From the NCBI RefSeq assembly GCF_030269365.1, contig NZ_BSTF01000003.1, positions 496,001 through 560,000 of the forward strand: a DNA stretch of 64,000 bases, read 5' to 3'. The translations under genes and the position numbers were made by a program. The notes under the pieces are model-generated. The model was not told the origin of the DNA and ran no database searches. It worked only from the letters and a program-made list of their open reading frames with translations. This DNA comes from Lentzea sp. NBRC 102530. GTDB lineage: Bacteria > Actinomycetota > Actinomycetes > Mycobacteriales > Pseudonocardiaceae. Positions within the stretch are counted from its first letter, which is position 1, and every line of letters begins with the position of its first letter. Shown piece by piece: positions 7,934 to 19,308 of the stretch.

Positions 7934-10042
7934 CTAGCGCTTCAGCATCCGGGTCAGGCCGGCCGCGACCGTCGTCGCGAGGATCCACCCCGTCACGATC
8001 AGCCCGGACGCGATGTACTGCGACGCACCCGGTGTCTGCCACCGGTTCTTGTTGCCGAAGTCGACGATCGGCACCACCAGGTCGATCGTGTAGATCCACG
8101 CGTTCCACGGCAGGTGGTCGTCGTCGTTGATCTCGACCAGCGGTCCCCTGAACTGGAACCACAGGCTGCCCACGACCCACGCCGCGATCAGCCACCCCAA
8201 CGCGCGCGCCGGCCGGTAGCCGTAGCCGACCATCGACCGTTGCAGGAAGCTCCACAGCAGCACCAACGGCCCGAAGAACCGCATGCCCTCGGCCACCGCC
8301 TTGTACCGCAGGCGTTGCTTCTCGATCAGCACGGTCGAGGCGTGCTCCTCGTTGCCCGCCGCCGTCAGCATCTCGGCGAACTGGTCGTACGGCCGCGGGT
8401 GGTAGCTGCGCCGCATCGCCTGCCGCAGCCAGCGCAACCGTTGCTGCACCTGGTCGTCGTCACGCAGGTCGATCGGGTACGCGAGCGAGTCGTAGCGGAA
8501 GTCGTCGAGGTCGATGAACCCCGTGGCGTTCCAGAAGTTCTCGTTGTCGTCCAACGAGGTGCAGCGCGCCTGCCGCAACGTCACGAGCCCCTTGGGCGGT
8601 GACACGACGTTGAGCATCAGCTCCTGCACCTGCATGCCCATGGCGTTCAACGCGTGGCTGTCGAGCTTGTAGCCGAGCACCGCGCCGTTGAAGTTCGCCA
8701 TGCGACCGATCACGGCACGACGGCACCGCACGCCGCCATGCGCGACGAACTCCTTGTCGCCGCGCGCGCAGATGAGGTCGCGTCCGATCGTGGCGCCACC
8801 GATGTCCAATGACGGCTTCTCGCGCGGCTGGTGCCGGTACTTGCCGGGCTTGATCAACCGGCTGCCGCGCAGGTCGAGGTTCGCGCCGACGGTGATGCCG
8901 CGCAGCTCCAGCCCGCCGGACACCTCGGACTCGCGGACCACGAAGTTGCTGCCGATCTGGGACCGGTTGGCCAGCACGGCGTCGGCGGCCGGGTTGTGCA
9001 CCACGGCCCGTTCGATCGTGATGCTGCCGCGCACGTGCGTGTCGACCATGCGCAGCTGGCCCTTGATCTGCACGCCGCGGCCGACGACGTCGCCGCCGAT
9101 CTCCGCGCCGTCGACGTGCAGCGCGCGTCCCGAACCGGTCGGGTCGGTGCCGACGGAGTTCGGCGAGACGGCGTCCAGAACCGCCTCTGCCAGCGACAAC
9201 GTGCCGCCGATCTTGGCGTTGACCGCGCGGATCGTGCCCTGGCTCGTGAAGCCGCGGTCGAGTTCGAGGTCACCGGTGACGTCCACGCGGTCGAGGACCA
9301 GCGTCGCGGACGGGTCGGCGTGCGGGTCGTTGGTGTGCTCGAAGTCGGAACCGCGCGAGAGCTGCGCGCCGCTCAACGACAACGTCGAGCTGATCCGGGC
9401 GTTCGACAGGAACACCACGCCGTGCGAGGTGAACGCGCCGAGCAGGTTGCCGCCGACCTGCATCCCGTTGCCGTTCAACGAGAAGCCGTCGCCGTTCTCC
9501 AGCACCGCGCTGCCGAGGTTGACGTTGCCGCCGATCCGCGCGCCCGCGAACCGCACCTCGCCCTCGGTGATGATGCCGAACCCCAGCAACGCGCCCGCCA
9601 CCGTGAGCCGGTCACCGTGCAGGCACAGCCCGCCGGGCACGCTGAACCTGGTGTCGCGCAACAACACCGAGCCCGCGATCTCCGCGTCGGTGAGGTCGGT
9701 CAGGCCGGACACCCGGCAGTCGAGCAACGAGACGTCGTTGCTGCTGTGCAGGTTCCGCGCCTGGAACCCCGGCAGGTCGCAGTCGGTGAACGAGATGCCG
9801 GCGAGGTTCGCCTGCCGCACGTCCGGCGCCGCCTCGAAGACGCAGCGCTCGAACTCCAGCACGTACGGCACCTCGACCGCGCGCAGGTCGAGGACGTCGG
9901 TGACCACCCGGTCCACCACGCGGATGACGGGTGGGGTGCTCGGCTTGCGCCGCGGCAACCTCCACCCGCCACCACCTGAGTTGTCGTTCTCCCCCAACAG
10001 CCCCCGCAGCACGTCCGCCGCGGAGACCCTCCCCCTCGCCAC
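7934..10042 (-). CDS. large beta-helix-like repeat protein with C-terminal membrane helices
   Basis: A 702-residue protein. Residues 40-520 consist of short strand-rich repeats with GGNVNLGS, GGDVVG, GANLDLRGS and GRDLICA type turns, a right-handed beta-helix or pentapeptide-related pattern. The repeat zone ends near residue 520, followed by a helical segment (residues 540-600) and two to three membrane spans (about 600-640 and 675-697). Similar actinobacterial proteins are often labelled membrane-associated oxidoreductase without biochemical support. GTG start, only 4 bp after the stop of the ABC ATPase gene, so it is likely co-transcribed with the amino-acid transporter. Function unknown; a surface or membrane scaffold is possible. 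Confidence 0.75.
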   Translation of the reverse strand: MARGRVSAADVLRGLLGENDNSGGGGWRLPRRKPSTPPVIRVVDRVVTDVLDLRAVEVPYVLEFERCVFEAAPDVRQANLAGISFTDCDLPGFQARNLHSSNDVSLLDCRVSGLTDLTDAEIAGSVLLRDTRFSVPGGLCLHGDRLTVAGALLGFGIITEGEVRFAGARIGGNVNLGSAVLENGDGFSLNGNGMQVGGNLLGAFTSHGVVFLSNARISSTLSLSGAQLSRGSDFEHTNDPHADPSATLVLDRVDVTGDLELDRGFTSQGTIRAVNAKIGGTLSLAEAVLDAVSPNSVGTDPTGSGRALHVDGAEIGGDVVGRGVQIKGQLRMVDTHVRGSITIERAVVHNPAADAVLANRSQIGSNFVVRESEVSGGLELRGITVGANLDLRGSRLIKPGKYRHQPREKPSLDIGGATIGRDLICARGDKEFVAHGGVRCRRAVIGRMANFNGAVLGYKLDSHALNAMGMQVQELMLNVVSPPKGLVTLRQARCTSLDDNENFWNATGFIDLDDFRYDSLAYPIDLRDDDQVQQRLRWLRQAMRRSYHPRPYDQFAEMLTAAGNEEHASTVLIEKQRLRYKAVAEGMRFFGPLVLLWSFLQRSMVGYGYRPARALGWLIAAWVVGSLWFQFRGPLVEINDDDHLPWNAWIYTIDLVVPIVDFGNKNRWQTPGASQYIASGLIVTGWILATTVAAGLTRMLKR

Positions 10043-10046
10043 GGAC

Positions 10047-10810
<764 letters not shown>

Positions 10811-10814
<4 letters not shown>

Positions 10815-11611
10815 GCCGACACCTTCTTCTTACCGCTGGTGCCACGACGCTCCAGGTACCGGGACAGGTACCCCAGCGGCAGCGTGATGATCAGGTAGCA
10901 CAGACCCGCGATGAGGATCGGCGTGAGGGACGGGCTGCGGCTCAGCGTCTCCCGGCCGAACTTGGTGAGCTCGTACTGCTCGCGGAACAGGCCGAGGATG
11001 TAGATGAGCGAGGAGTCCTTGGTGAGCAGGATCAGCTCGTTCGTGAGCGGCGGCAGGATGATCCGGAACGCCTGGGGGATCACGATCGTGATCATCGCGC
11101 GGCCCTGCGACATGCCCAGGGACCGGGCGGCCTCGACCTGGCCCTTCGGCACGGCCTGGATGCCGGCGCGGATCGTCTCCGCCATGTACGCGGCACCGAC
11201 GCCACCGAGCGCCAGCATGACCGTGGTCAGCGGCGGGAACTGCATCTGGAACGCGATCGGCACGCCGTAGTAGATGCCGATGAAGACCAGCAGCGCGGGG
11301 ACGCCGCGGAAGAACTCGATGTAGACGGTCGCGATCCAGCGGTAGGGAGCGACCGACGAGAGCTTCATGAGCGCGAGCACGAGGCCCAGCGCGAGCCCGA
11401 ACGCGAAGCCGAGCGCTGTGTAGATGATGGTGTTCTTCAGCGCCACGGTGATGACGCTCGGGAACATCGAGGCGGCGATCTCGGTGTTGAAGAACGCGCC
11501 CTTGATCTGCCCCCAGTCGGCCAGGAAGGCGACCAGGGCGGCGATGACTACCAGAAGTCCGTATTGCGCGTAGCGGATGTATTCCGCGCGCTTGCGCTTG
11601 GACATGGCCAT
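10811..11611 (-). CDS. amino-acid ABC transporter permease (HisM/GlnP type)
   Basis: A 266-residue membrane protein with one N-terminal helix ([18 protein letters not shown]) and a His/Glu/Gln/Arg/opine-type permease core. The EAA loop reads [17 protein letters not shown] followed by [14 protein letters not shown]. The start chosen is the ATG after TAGGAG; a second ATG two codons later is possible. It is the only permease gene here, so it probably acts as a homodimer. Located between the binding protein and ATPase genes. Confidence 0.9.
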
Positions 11612-11689
11612 TGCGGCTCCTACCGGAGGTGGTTCGGACAAGCGGCGGGGCCGGCGCGTTCGAACTCGCACCGGCCCCCACAACCGCGA

Positions 11690-12502
11690 CTACTTCGACG
11701 TCGGCTTCTTGCCGAACCACTTCTCGTAGATGGTGTCGTAGCGGCCGTCTTCCTTGGCCTTCTTCAACACCTCGTTGACCTTGTTCGCGAGGGCGGTGTT
11801 GCCCTTCTTGATGCCGATGCCGTACTGCTCACCGGTGTCGAACTCGGTGGTGACCTCGGTGTCCGGGAACTCCTTGGCGTAGTCGTAGAGCACGCCGTTG
11901 TCGTTGATCACGGCGTCGACGGCGCCGGTGCGCACGGCGGTCTCCGACAGCGGGAGGTCCTCGAACTGCACGACGGTGTAGCCGTTGGCGGCCGCGTTGT
12001 CGTTGCCGTACTTCTCACCCGTGGTGTCCTGCTGGACGCCGAGCTTCTTGCCCTTGAGGTCCGCCAGGGTCTTGATGTTCGACCCCTTCTTGACCAGCAG
12101 CGCCTGCGAGGCGTCGAAGTACGGGTCCGAGAAGTCGATCGCCTGCTTGCGCTCGTCGGTGATCGTCATGCCCGCGGCGGCCAGGTCGCACTGGTTCGCG
12201 TTGAACGACGTGCCCGACGTGATCGTCTCGAACGGCGTGTCGAAGATCTGCTGGGTGACGTTCAGCTCCTTGGCGACCAGATCGACCAGGTCGACGTCGA
12301 AGCCGACCGTCTTGTCGCCCTCGCTGAACTGGAAGGGCTTGTAGGAGAGGTGCGTGCAGGTGACGAGCTTGCCGCTCTGCACCAGCGTGACGCCCGAGTC
12401 GCCAGCGGGCTGGTTCACGGGAGTCGCGCAGCCTGAAGCTGCCATCACGGCCAGCCCCAAGGCCGGGATCATGGCCATCAACTGCCTGGTTCGACGAGCC
12501 AC
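11690..12502 (-). CDS. amino-acid-binding lipoprotein (SBP family 3)
   Basis: A 270-residue extracellular solute-binding protein. The GTG start after GAGGAG gives a lipoprotein signal peptide with lipobox AASGC and lipidated Cys about residue 25. The mature protein has the family 3 bilobal pattern: LSYKPFQF, GFDVDLVDLVAKEL, GMTITDERKQAIDFSDPYF, and LKGKKLGVQQDTTGEKY. The signature DERKQAIDFSDPY is typical of glutamine/glutamate or cystine binders. First gene of the transporter operon. Confidence 0.9.
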   Translation of the reverse strand: MARRTRQLMAMIPALGLAVMAASGCATPVNQPAGDSGVTLVQSGKLVTCTHLSYKPFQFSEGDKTVGFDVDLVDLVAKELNVTQQIFDTPFETITSGTSFNANQCDLAAAGMTITDERKQAIDFSDPYFDASQALLVKKGSNIKTLADLKGKKLGVQQDTTGEKYGNDNAAANGYTVVQFEDLPLSETAVRTGAVDAVINDNGVLYDYAKEFPDTEVTTEFDTGEQYGIGIKKGNTALANKVNEVLKKAKEDGRYDTIYEKWFGKKPTSK

Positions 12503-12609
12503 TGCGTCACTCCTCGTAACTGTCGCGGACGAGTGAACGGGATCCTGCCACTCGGGTGACGCCCTGGACAGCACGTGCGTGTTACAGGCCACTCGCCTGC
12601 AACATTTTT

Positions 12610-12623
12610 GCGTCAAATGACGC
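12610..12623. promoter_or_regulatory. perfect inverted repeat upstream of the transporter operon
   Basis: GCGTCA and TGACGC flank AA (12610-12623), about 108 bp upstream of the binding-protein start. A second, looser pair GTGAT/ATCAC with a 9-bp spacer lies just beyond, near 12643-12661. The surrounding 150 bp is AT-richer than the genes. It does not match the GlnR or CRP patterns I know. Candidate operator only. Confidence 0.4.
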
Positions 12624-12743
12624 GTTCTGGCACAGAATCTTGCGTGATTTGGCTCAGATCACACAGCATCTGCACATATTGCGCACGAATGGTTACTACC
12701 AGCTAGTACTTTCTTGATCAGGATTTGATCACGACGGTGCTGG

Positions 12744-15398
12744 TCAGCGTGTTCTGTCGACCATCAGACCCGCCACCAGGGCGGTCCAGCCGGTCTGGTG
12801 CGTCGCCCCGAGACCCTCACCGGTGTCGCCGTCGAAGTACTCGCTGAAGGTGACGTGCCTGCGCCAAAGGGGTGATTCGGAGGCCTCGACGCGTTTGCCG
12901 TCCGCCGGCCTGCGCCCGTCGTGGTCGGGCAGGAAGAGCCCGACGAGCCGGTCGCTCAGCTCGTCCGCCACCTGGCCCGCGGTCACCCAGCGTCCGGAGT
13001 GCGTCGGCATCTCGACCTGGAACATGCCGTCGTGGAACGCGCAGACCGTGCGCAACGCCTCGACCAGCAGCGCGTTGGTCGGCAGCCAGACCGGCCCGCG
13101 CCAGTTGGAGTTGCCACCGAACATCGGCGTGTGCGACTCGCCCGGCTCGTACCCCATGCGGTGGTCCTGGCCCGCGACCTTGACCTCGAGCCCCTCGCGG
13201 TGGGCGGCGCTCAGGCTGCGGATCCCGTGCGGCGACAGGAACTCCTGCTCGTCCAGCATCCGGTGCAGCACGCGCTTGAGCTTGCCCTCGTCGAGCAACG
13301 ACACGAACGCGCCGCGCTCGTAGTGGAACGTGATGAACTGCCGCAGCTCAGGCCGTCGCTTCAGCAGGTGTTCGAGCCTGCTGGTGAACCCGTGCAACTC
13401 CTCCAGCACCCACGGTTCGAGGACGGCGGACGCCAGCAGCGGGATCAGCCCGACCATCGACCGCACGCGCACCGGCTCGGACTCGACCGAGCCGTCGTGG
13501 TGGCGCCTGGACACCCGGTCGTAGCAGAACCCGTCCTCGTCGTGCCAGATCCCGCCGCCGTGCGACCCGAAGTGCGTGAACGCCTCCGCGATCGACAGGA
13601 AGTGCTCGACGAACTTCGTCGCGACGTCCTCATAGGACTCGTCGTCGCGCGCCAGTTCCAAGGCGATCTGCATCAGGTGCAGGCTGTACGCGGCCATCCA
13701 CGACGTGGCGTCGGACTGCTCCAGCCGCCACTCGCCGAGCATCGGCTCCGACCGGTTGACGGGCCCGATGTTGTCCATGCCGAGGAACCCGCCCTCGAAC
13801 AGGTAGCTCCCGTCGGCGTCCTTGCGGTTGACCCACCACGAGAAGTTGAGCAGCAGCTTGTGGAAGACCTTGGCCAGGAACCCGCGGTCCCGGCTCCCGT
13901 CCGCGCGGTACACCTGCAACGCCGCCCAGGCGTGCACCGGCGGGTTGACGTCCCCGAACTCCCACTCGTAGGCCGGGATCTGACCGTTCGGGTGCATCAT
14001 CCACTCGCGGCAGAACAGCAGCAGCTGCTCCTTCGCGAACGCGGGATCGACCAGCGTGAACGGAATCGTGTGGAACGCCAGGTCCCAGGCCGCGAACCAG
14101 GGGTACTCCCACTCGTCCGGCATGGAGATCACGTCGGCGACGTCGAGGTGCCGCCAGTGCACGTTGCGCGCCTCGGGGGTGCGTCGTGAGCTGGGTGCCT
14201 CGGGCTTGGTCGGGTCGCCGTCCAGCCAGTCCCGCGTCCGGAACCGGTAGTGCTGCTTGGTCCACATGAGACCCGCGAGCGCCCGCCGCAGCACGTGCTT
14301 CTCTTCTTGGCTCGTCTGCGGTGCGATCGCGTCGTGGAACTCGTCCGCCTCGAGCTTCCTGGCGGTCATCGTCTCCGCGAAGCTCGGCCCGAACGGGTCC
14401 AGGTGCCCGTCCCCGCCGACGAGCCTCAGCCGGATCGTCACGGTCTCGCCCGGCTCCACCGGGTCGAACGAGTACCAGGCCGCGAACTTCGTCCCGGCCG
14501 CACCGGCGTCATCGGGTCCCACGACCTGGCAGGCCGACGTGCTCCCGCCCACCACGTAGTCGCAGATGCCGTCCTTGGCCCACGGCGACGGGTTGCGCTC
14601 GGCCCCGAACAACGCCATCTCGTTGCTCTCGTTGTCCGTCATCAACATCGACGGACGGTCGTCGAGGTGCAGCGTGTACCGGCCGAGGTTGCCGTGGTCG
14701 GCCGTGACCTTGCGGCCGGCCGTGGTGCTCGCGACGAGCTGGCACGGCCGCTGGTCCCGCCCCCACGCCCACGTGTTGCGGAACCACAGTTGCGGCAACA
14801 GGTGCAGCGGCGCGTCCTCAGGACCGTGGTTGGTGGCGCTGATCTCGACGCAGATGTCGTCCGTCTCGGCCTTCGCGTACGTGACCTGCACGTCGAAGAA
14901 CCGGTTCTCGTCCAGCACACCGGTGTCGCTCAGCTCGGGCTCGCGGTTCTCCCGGCCGGCGTGGCGCGCCATCTCCCGCAGCTGCCCGTACGGGAACTCC
15001 CTCTGCGGATACCGGTAGACCATCTGCATCCACGAGTGCGTGGGCGTCCCGTCGGTGATCCACCAGTGTTCCTTGACGTCCTCGCCGTGGTTGCCCTCTT
15101 CGTTGGCGAGGCCGAAGTACCGCTCCTTGAGGATCGGGTCCTTCCCGTTCCACAGGGCGAGCGCGAGGTTCATGAACCCGTGCACGTCGCAGATGCCGGC
15201 GATGCCGTCCTCGCCCCAGCGGTAGGCACGGGACCGGGCGTGGTCGAACGGGAACGAGGCCCACGCGTCACCCTCGGGCGAGTAGTCCTCGCGGACCGTC
15301 CCCCACTGGCGACCCGACAGGTACGGCCCCCACAGCCGCCACGGCGAAGTCGGTGAGTCCGACTCCGCGAGACGCGCCCGTTCCGCTTGTTCGCCCAT
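12744..15398 (-). CDS. GH63-like glycoside hydrolase (MGH1-like glucosidase)
   Basis: An 884-residue cytoplasmic protein (no signal peptide). The N-terminal 330 residues are a beta-sandwich-type domain; the C-terminal half is an (alpha/alpha)6 barrel with [35 protein letters not shown] and [20 protein letters not shown], hallmark blocks of the GH63/MGH1-like group with Asp and Glu in the expected acidic positions. These enzymes act on glucosides such as mannosylglycerate or glucosylglycerate in characterised cases; the substrate here is unknown. The start is the ATG after GGGG; a GTG six codons earlier is less likely. It stands alone with divergent NTPase gene. Confidence 0.85.
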   Translation of the reverse strand: MGEQAERARLAESDSPTSPWRLWGPYLSGRQWGTVREDYSPEGDAWASFPFDHARSRAYRWGEDGIAGICDVHGFMNLALALWNGKDPILKERYFGLANEEGNHGEDVKEHWWITDGTPTHSWMQMVYRYPQREFPYGQLREMARHAGRENREPELSDTGVLDENRFFDVQVTYAKAETDDICVEISATNHGPEDAPLHLLPQLWFRNTWAWGRDQRPCQLVASTTAGRKVTADHGNLGRYTLHLDDRPSMLMTDNESNEMALFGAERNPSPWAKDGICDYVVGGSTSACQVVGPDDAGAAGTKFAAWYSFDPVEPGETVTIRLRLVGGDGHLDPFGPSFAETMTARKLEADEFHDAIAPQTSQEEKHVLRRALAGLMWTKQHYRFRTRDWLDGDPTKPEAPSSRRTPEARNVHWRHLDVADVISMPDEWEYPWFAAWDLAFHTIPFTLVDPAFAKEQLLLFCREWMMHPNGQIPAYEWEFGDVNPPVHAWAALQVYRADGSRDRGFLAKVFHKLLLNFSWWVNRKDADGSYLFEGGFLGMDNIGPVNRSEPMLGEWRLEQSDATSWMAAYSLHLMQIALELARDDESYEDVATKFVEHFLSIAEAFTHFGSHGGGIWHDEDGFCYDRVSRRHHDGSVESEPVRVRSMVGLIPLLASAVLEPWVLEELHGFTSRLEHLLKRRPELRQFITFHYERGAFVSLLDEGKLKRVLHRMLDEQEFLSPHGIRSLSAAHREGLEVKVAGQDHRMGYEPGESHTPMFGGNSNWRGPVWLPTNALLVEALRTVCAFHDGMFQVEMPTHSGRWVTAGQVADELSDRLVGLFLPDHDGRRPADGKRVEASESPLWRRHVTFSEYFDGDTGEGLGATHQTGWTALVAGLMVDRTR

Positions 15399-15545
15399 CG
15401 CCCCAGTGTGGGACACCAGCGGGGACGCCTGGTCGGGCGCACGTCTTGTCTGAGTTTTTCCTCACTAAAAGACGGGTGGAATGGCGGCCGGGTGTGCCCT
15501 GAACGGCGCATTTCGATCGTGCCCGTACGAGCGGACGATGCACGG

Positions 15546-17585
15546 GTGACCGAGGACGAGGTCTTCGACGAGGCCGTCGAGGTGGCGCTGGAAGCACCAC
15601 CGGGCGAGCGCGAGGCGTTGCGGGCCGTGTTGCGCGATGCCAAGCCGTGGATCGTCGCTTCCGCGCGTGCGCACCACGACCGCTACGCGAAGCTCAGGGG
15701 CAGGAACCTGCGTGCTCTGGCGCTCGCTCGCATCGCGGCGAGGCGCCCGTTCCTGTGGCGCTGCGTGCTGCTCGTCGTGGTTCCGGTGACGGATTGCGTG
15801 TTCTGGTCCCTGCTGTTCAAGTACGGGGTCAACGGCGACCCGGCGCTGCCCGTCGGCCGCAACGCCGCGATCGCCGCCGGGATCGCCGCGCTGGTGCTCG
15901 GGGTGTCGTACCTGACCGTGATCGGCAGGACGGTCGCGTGGTTCTGGGGAGTCCTCGGGCTGAGCTGCATCACCCTCACCGCCCTCATCGTGAACCTCGC
16001 CGCGGTGTTCGTGTGGCCCTGGCCCTGGGTGCTCGCCACCGCGCCGCTCGGGCTCGGGCTCATGTGGGGAGCGGGCATGCTGATCGAGGTCACCACCGCG
16101 GTCCTGCCACCGGCGATGATCGCCGGCAGGACCGCCGCGACGGACCAGGCGCTCAGGGAATGGCGGTCGGCGATGCTGTACGACGGCGTCCTGCCCGCAC
16201 TGCGCGCCGAGCTGGGCGGTACCCGGATCGTGCCCGGCACCGAGCTGAGGTTCGACGACGCCCGGAACCTGCACCGGGGCGGGTCGCTGATCAGCCACCA
16301 GCCGGTGCCCGCCGGCAGGGAGCTGGCCGACCTGGTCGACTCCCTCGACGGCGGCAGCTTCGCGCTCGCCGGCCCGCGCGGCTCCGGCAAGACCAACCTG
16401 CTGAGGGCCTTCTGCCGGGGCGCCTACCGTCGCCGGGGCCAGGCCGCCGACCTGAGCGTGCTGGTCGCGGCGCCGGTCGACTACGTCCCGCGCGAGTTCG
16501 TGCTGCACCTCTACGCGCAGACCTGCCACGCGGTGCTCGCCCACCTCCGCGAGTCCGCTCCCAAGATCGTCTGGCGCCGCCGGCACGACGGACGGGTCCA
16601 GCTGGCCAAGGCGGCGCAGCGCGGTCTGCGCGACATCGCCTACGTCCAGACCCTGACCGGCGAGACGAGCGGCAAGTTCGGCTTCCGGGGAGCCGAACTC
16701 GCCTACAAGCGCGCGACCAGCCTGACCGGCCGCCCGCCGACGTATCCCGAGGTGGTGGACGACTTCCGCACGTTCGTCCGCGACGTGGCCCGCACGCTGG
16801 ACCCGGTGCGCGTGGTGATCGCCATCGACGAGATCGACCGCATCGGCGCGGGTGAGCCCGCCCGCAGGTTCCTCAACGAGATCAAGGCCGTGTTCGACGT
16901 GCCCGGCTGCTACTACCTGATGTCCGTGTCCACCGAGGCCCAGCACGACTTCGAGCTCGCGGGCATGGGCCTGCGCAGCGTTTTCGACAGCTCGTTCGAC
17001 GAGGTCGTCCGGGTCGACTACCTGGACTTCCAGCTGGCCCGCGGCCTGATCAGCAGGTCGGTGGAGGGGCTGCCGGAGGTGTTCGTGGCGCTCGCCTACG
17101 CGTTCTCCGGCGGGCTTGCCCGGCAGCTGAGCCGCTCGGCCCGCGCGATCGTCCGCCAGCCGCGTGGCAGTGCGCTGGCCGCCGTGACCGAGAAGCTCGT
17201 CGCCGACGAACTGGACCGCGTCTGCAAGACGACGGGCGACGCGCTGACCGCGCTGGACGACCGTGACGGCGTGACGAAACTGCTGCGCGTGCTCGCCGAT
17301 CCGGACCCGGACCTGCACGTCCTGCGCGACCGCGTGCAGGGCGCCTACTCCAAGGAGCACACGGCCATCGGGGACCTCGCGGACAGGGCGGCGGCGCGCA
17401 TCGCGTTCCTCGCCGCCGTCCGCGACCACTTCACCGACCTGACCGAGGTCGTCCCCGCGCAGGTCGACGCACTCGCGAGAGCGCGTCGCTACGCGGGGAG
17501 CAACCCGGCGACGGGGTTGGCGCTGCTGGAGGAGTTCAGCTCTGCTTCGACTGCGCGTCCAGCACCAGAGCGATCGCCTCGGTGA
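15546..17585 (+). CDS. membrane-anchored P-loop NTPase (KAP/STAND-like)
   Basis: About 679 residues. The N-terminal 70 residues are soluble, then four to five membrane spans (about residues 75-205). The cytoplasmic part has Walker A GPRGSGKTNLL near 276 and Walker B VVIAIDEIDRI near 425, typical of KAP or STAND-type signalling ATPases, then a helical C-terminus. No effector or repeat sensor domain is visible. The start is unclear: GTG at 15546 (before TEDEVFDE) was chosen; GTG at 15519 is also in frame. The 3' end overlaps the convergent peptidase gene by 50 bp. Function unknown; such proteins are sometimes defence-related but no partner gene supports that here. Confidence 0.75.
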   Translation: MTEDEVFDEAVEVALEAPPGEREALRAVLRDAKPWIVASARAHHDRYAKLRGRNLRALALARIAARRPFLWRCVLLVVVPVTDCVFWSLLFKYGVNGDPALPVGRNAAIAAGIAALVLGVSYLTVIGRTVAWFWGVLGLSCITLTALIVNLAAVFVWPWPWVLATAPLGLGLMWGAGMLIEVTTAVLPPAMIAGRTAATDQALREWRSAMLYDGVLPALRAELGGTRIVPGTELRFDDARNLHRGGSLISHQPVPAGRELADLVDSLDGGSFALAGPRGSGKTNLLRAFCRGAYRRRGQAADLSVLVAAPVDYVPREFVLHLYAQTCHAVLAHLRESAPKIVWRRRHDGRVQLAKAAQRGLRDIAYVQTLTGETSGKFGFRGAELAYKRATSLTGRPPTYPEVVDDFRTFVRDVARTLDPVRVVIAIDEIDRIGAGEPARRFLNEIKAVFDVPGCYYLMSVSTEAQHDFELAGMGLRSVFDSSFDEVVRVDYLDFQLARGLISRSVEGLPEVFVALAYAFSGGLARQLSRSARAIVRQPRGSALAAVTEKLVADELDRVCKTTGDALTALDDRDGVTKLLRVLADPDPDLHVLRDRVQGAYSKEHTAIGDLADRAAARIAFLAAVRDHFTDLTEVVPAQVDALARARRYAGSNPATGLALLEEFSSASTARPAPERSPR

Positions 17586-18954
17586 CCCTGGCCGCGTGCG
17601 CGAGGTGCAGCCACTCGTCCGGCACGTGGCAGTTCGAGTCCGGTCCGATCACGCCCGTCACCACGAACTGCGCGTCCGGGTAGGCCTCGTGCAGCAGTCC
17701 CATGAACGGGATCGAGCCGCCGAGCGACACCGTCCGCCACGGCGCCCCGAAGATCTCCTTGCCCGCCTCGTCCAGGGCTTCCGACAGCCAGGGCGCGAGC
17801 TCGGGCGCGTTCCAGCCGTCGGCGGACTCGACCCGGGACAGCTCCACGGTCGCGTTGTAGGGCACGTCGGTCGTGAGCTTCGCCCGCACCGCCTCCAGCG
17901 CGGCGGTCGCGTCCGCCGTCGGCGGCAGCCGGAACGACAGCACCAGCGAGGTGAAGGGCCGCAGCACGTTGCCCGCGTCGTCCGGCAACGGCAGCCCCTC
18001 GGCGCCGGTCACCGACAACGTCGGCCGCCAGCCGGAGTTCAGCGCCAGTTCGACCTCGTCGGAGGACATCGGCTGGAGGTCGCCGACCCGGGGAACCGGG
18101 TCCCACAGCGCACCCGGCGCGGCCGCGACGGCGTCGCGAACCTCGGCGAGGCGCCCTGCCGGGATCTCGACGTGCATCTCCGGCACCAGGATCTCGCCGG
18201 TCTCCGAGTCCTCGATCCGGTCGAGCAACTGCCGCGCGATGCGGAACGACGAGGGCACGATGCCCGAGGCCATGCCGGAGTGCAGTCCGCCCTCCAGCAC
18301 CCGCACGGTGGCTGTGACCTGCACCAATCCACGCAGCGACGTCGTCAGCCACATCCGGTCGTAGTCGGAGCCGCCGGAGTCCAGGCACACGACGAGCGAC
18401 ACCCGGCCCAGGCGGTCCGAGAGGTGCTCCAGGTAGGCGGGCAGATCGGGCGAACCCGACTCCTCGCCGGTCTCCAGCAGCACCACGCACCGCGCGTGCG
18501 AACCGCCGGCCGCGCGCACGGCCTCGATCGCGGCGATTGCGGCATAACCGGAGTAACCGTCATCAGCGGCGCCGCGTCCGTAGAGACGTCCGTCACGCAG
18601 CACCGGGGTCCACGGACCGAGCCCTTCACCCCAGCCACCCACCGGCGGCTGCTTGTCCAGGTGTCCGTAGAGCAACACGGTGTCGTCGGAGGAGTTACCG
18701 GACGCGGGCACGTCCACGACGAGGAGAGGCGTGCGTCCCGCCAGTTGGACGACGTCGAGCTGCGCGCCGGGGATCGAACGTGACTCGATCCAGAGGCGCA
18801 CGTGCTCGATCGCGGCCGCCAACTCTCCGTGTTCTTCCCAGGCGGGATCGAACGCGGGAGAGATCGCCGGCACGGCGACGAGCTGAGACAGGCTCGGGAC
18901 GATGTCGTCGTCCCAGAGCGTCCTGACGGTGCTGGTCACAACTGAGCGGTCCAC
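17536..18954 (-). CDS. M20-family metallopeptidase (dipeptidase-like)
   Basis: A 472-residue M20/M28-clan peptidase. The two-zinc site is visible: YGHLDKQP near residue 97 (His-x-Asp), GRGAADDGYSG near 127 (bridging Asp), LETGEESGS near 163 (catalytic Glu-Glu), CLDSGG near 192, and SNCHVPDEW near 444 (last His). A lid domain of about 110 residues interrupts the catalytic domain, as in carnosinase/CNDP-type dipeptidases. Cytosolic, no signal peptide. Convergent overlap of 50 bp with the NTPase gene. Peptide specificity is unknown. Confidence 0.88.
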   Translation of the reverse strand: MDRSVVTSTVRTLWDDDIVPSLSQLVAVPAISPAFDPAWEEHGELAAAIEHVRLWIESRSIPGAQLDVVQLAGRTPLLVVDVPASGNSSDDTVLLYGHLDKQPPVGGWGEGLGPWTPVLRDGRLYGRGAADDGYSGYAAIAAIEAVRAAGGSHARCVVLLETGEESGSPDLPAYLEHLSDRLGRVSLVVCLDSGGSDYDRMWLTTSLRGLVQVTATVRVLEGGLHSGMASGIVPSSFRIARQLLDRIEDSETGEILVPEMHVEIPAGRLAEVRDAVAAAPGALWDPVPRVGDLQPMSSDEVELALNSGWRPTLSVTGAEGLPLPDDAGNVLRPFTSLVLSFRLPPTADATAALEAVRAKLTTDVPYNATVELSRVESADGWNAPELAPWLSEALDEAGKEIFGAPWRTVSLGGSIPFMGLLHEAYPDAQFVVTGVIGPDSNCHVPDEWLHLAHAARVTEAIALVLDAQSKQS

Positions 18955-19308
18955 CTCTCGATCCTGTCACGACTCCGCCTCCGCCCGCGTCCGTAGCCTC
19001 TTCCCTGAGACCTCGAACAGAGTTAACGATCGGTAACCGGGACAACGACGTCCGATAAACGGACGGCCTAGTCGGAGGACAAAAGGTCGAACTTCCGACT
19101 GTTGTCGCTGATCAGACCGTTGACTCGTGTGTTACGAAGTGGGACGGGTCTCACCAACTCGGGTGAGGCCGTGTCAGGATGTGGTCGTAAGCCACCGTCA
19201 CCGTCGACGGCTGCCTCCGGCCCCACAGGGTTGGCGGCGACCGCCGACGTCGCCGCACGAGGTCGTCACGAGCGATCAGGCGGTCGGAGTAGACAGAGGA
19301 GAAGGCGC
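18955..19308. promoter_or_regulatory. divergent promoter region of the M20 peptidase and the 2-oxoacid dehydrogenase operon
   Basis: No gene is seen in these 354 bp. Two inverted repeats are present: GTCGGA (near 19073) with TCCGAC (near 19095), and CTCACC (19150-19155) with GGTGAG (19162-19167) around a 6-base loop, the latter extendable to GGTCTCACC/GGTGAGGCC with a mismatch. The long leader before E1alpha leaves room for operators or an RNA element; no known riboswitch was recognised. Confidence 0.5.

Noticed and set aside
15465..17429. 654-residue minus-strand frame over the NTPase gene
   Set aside because: Shadow frame; the plus strand has Walker motifs and membrane helices.
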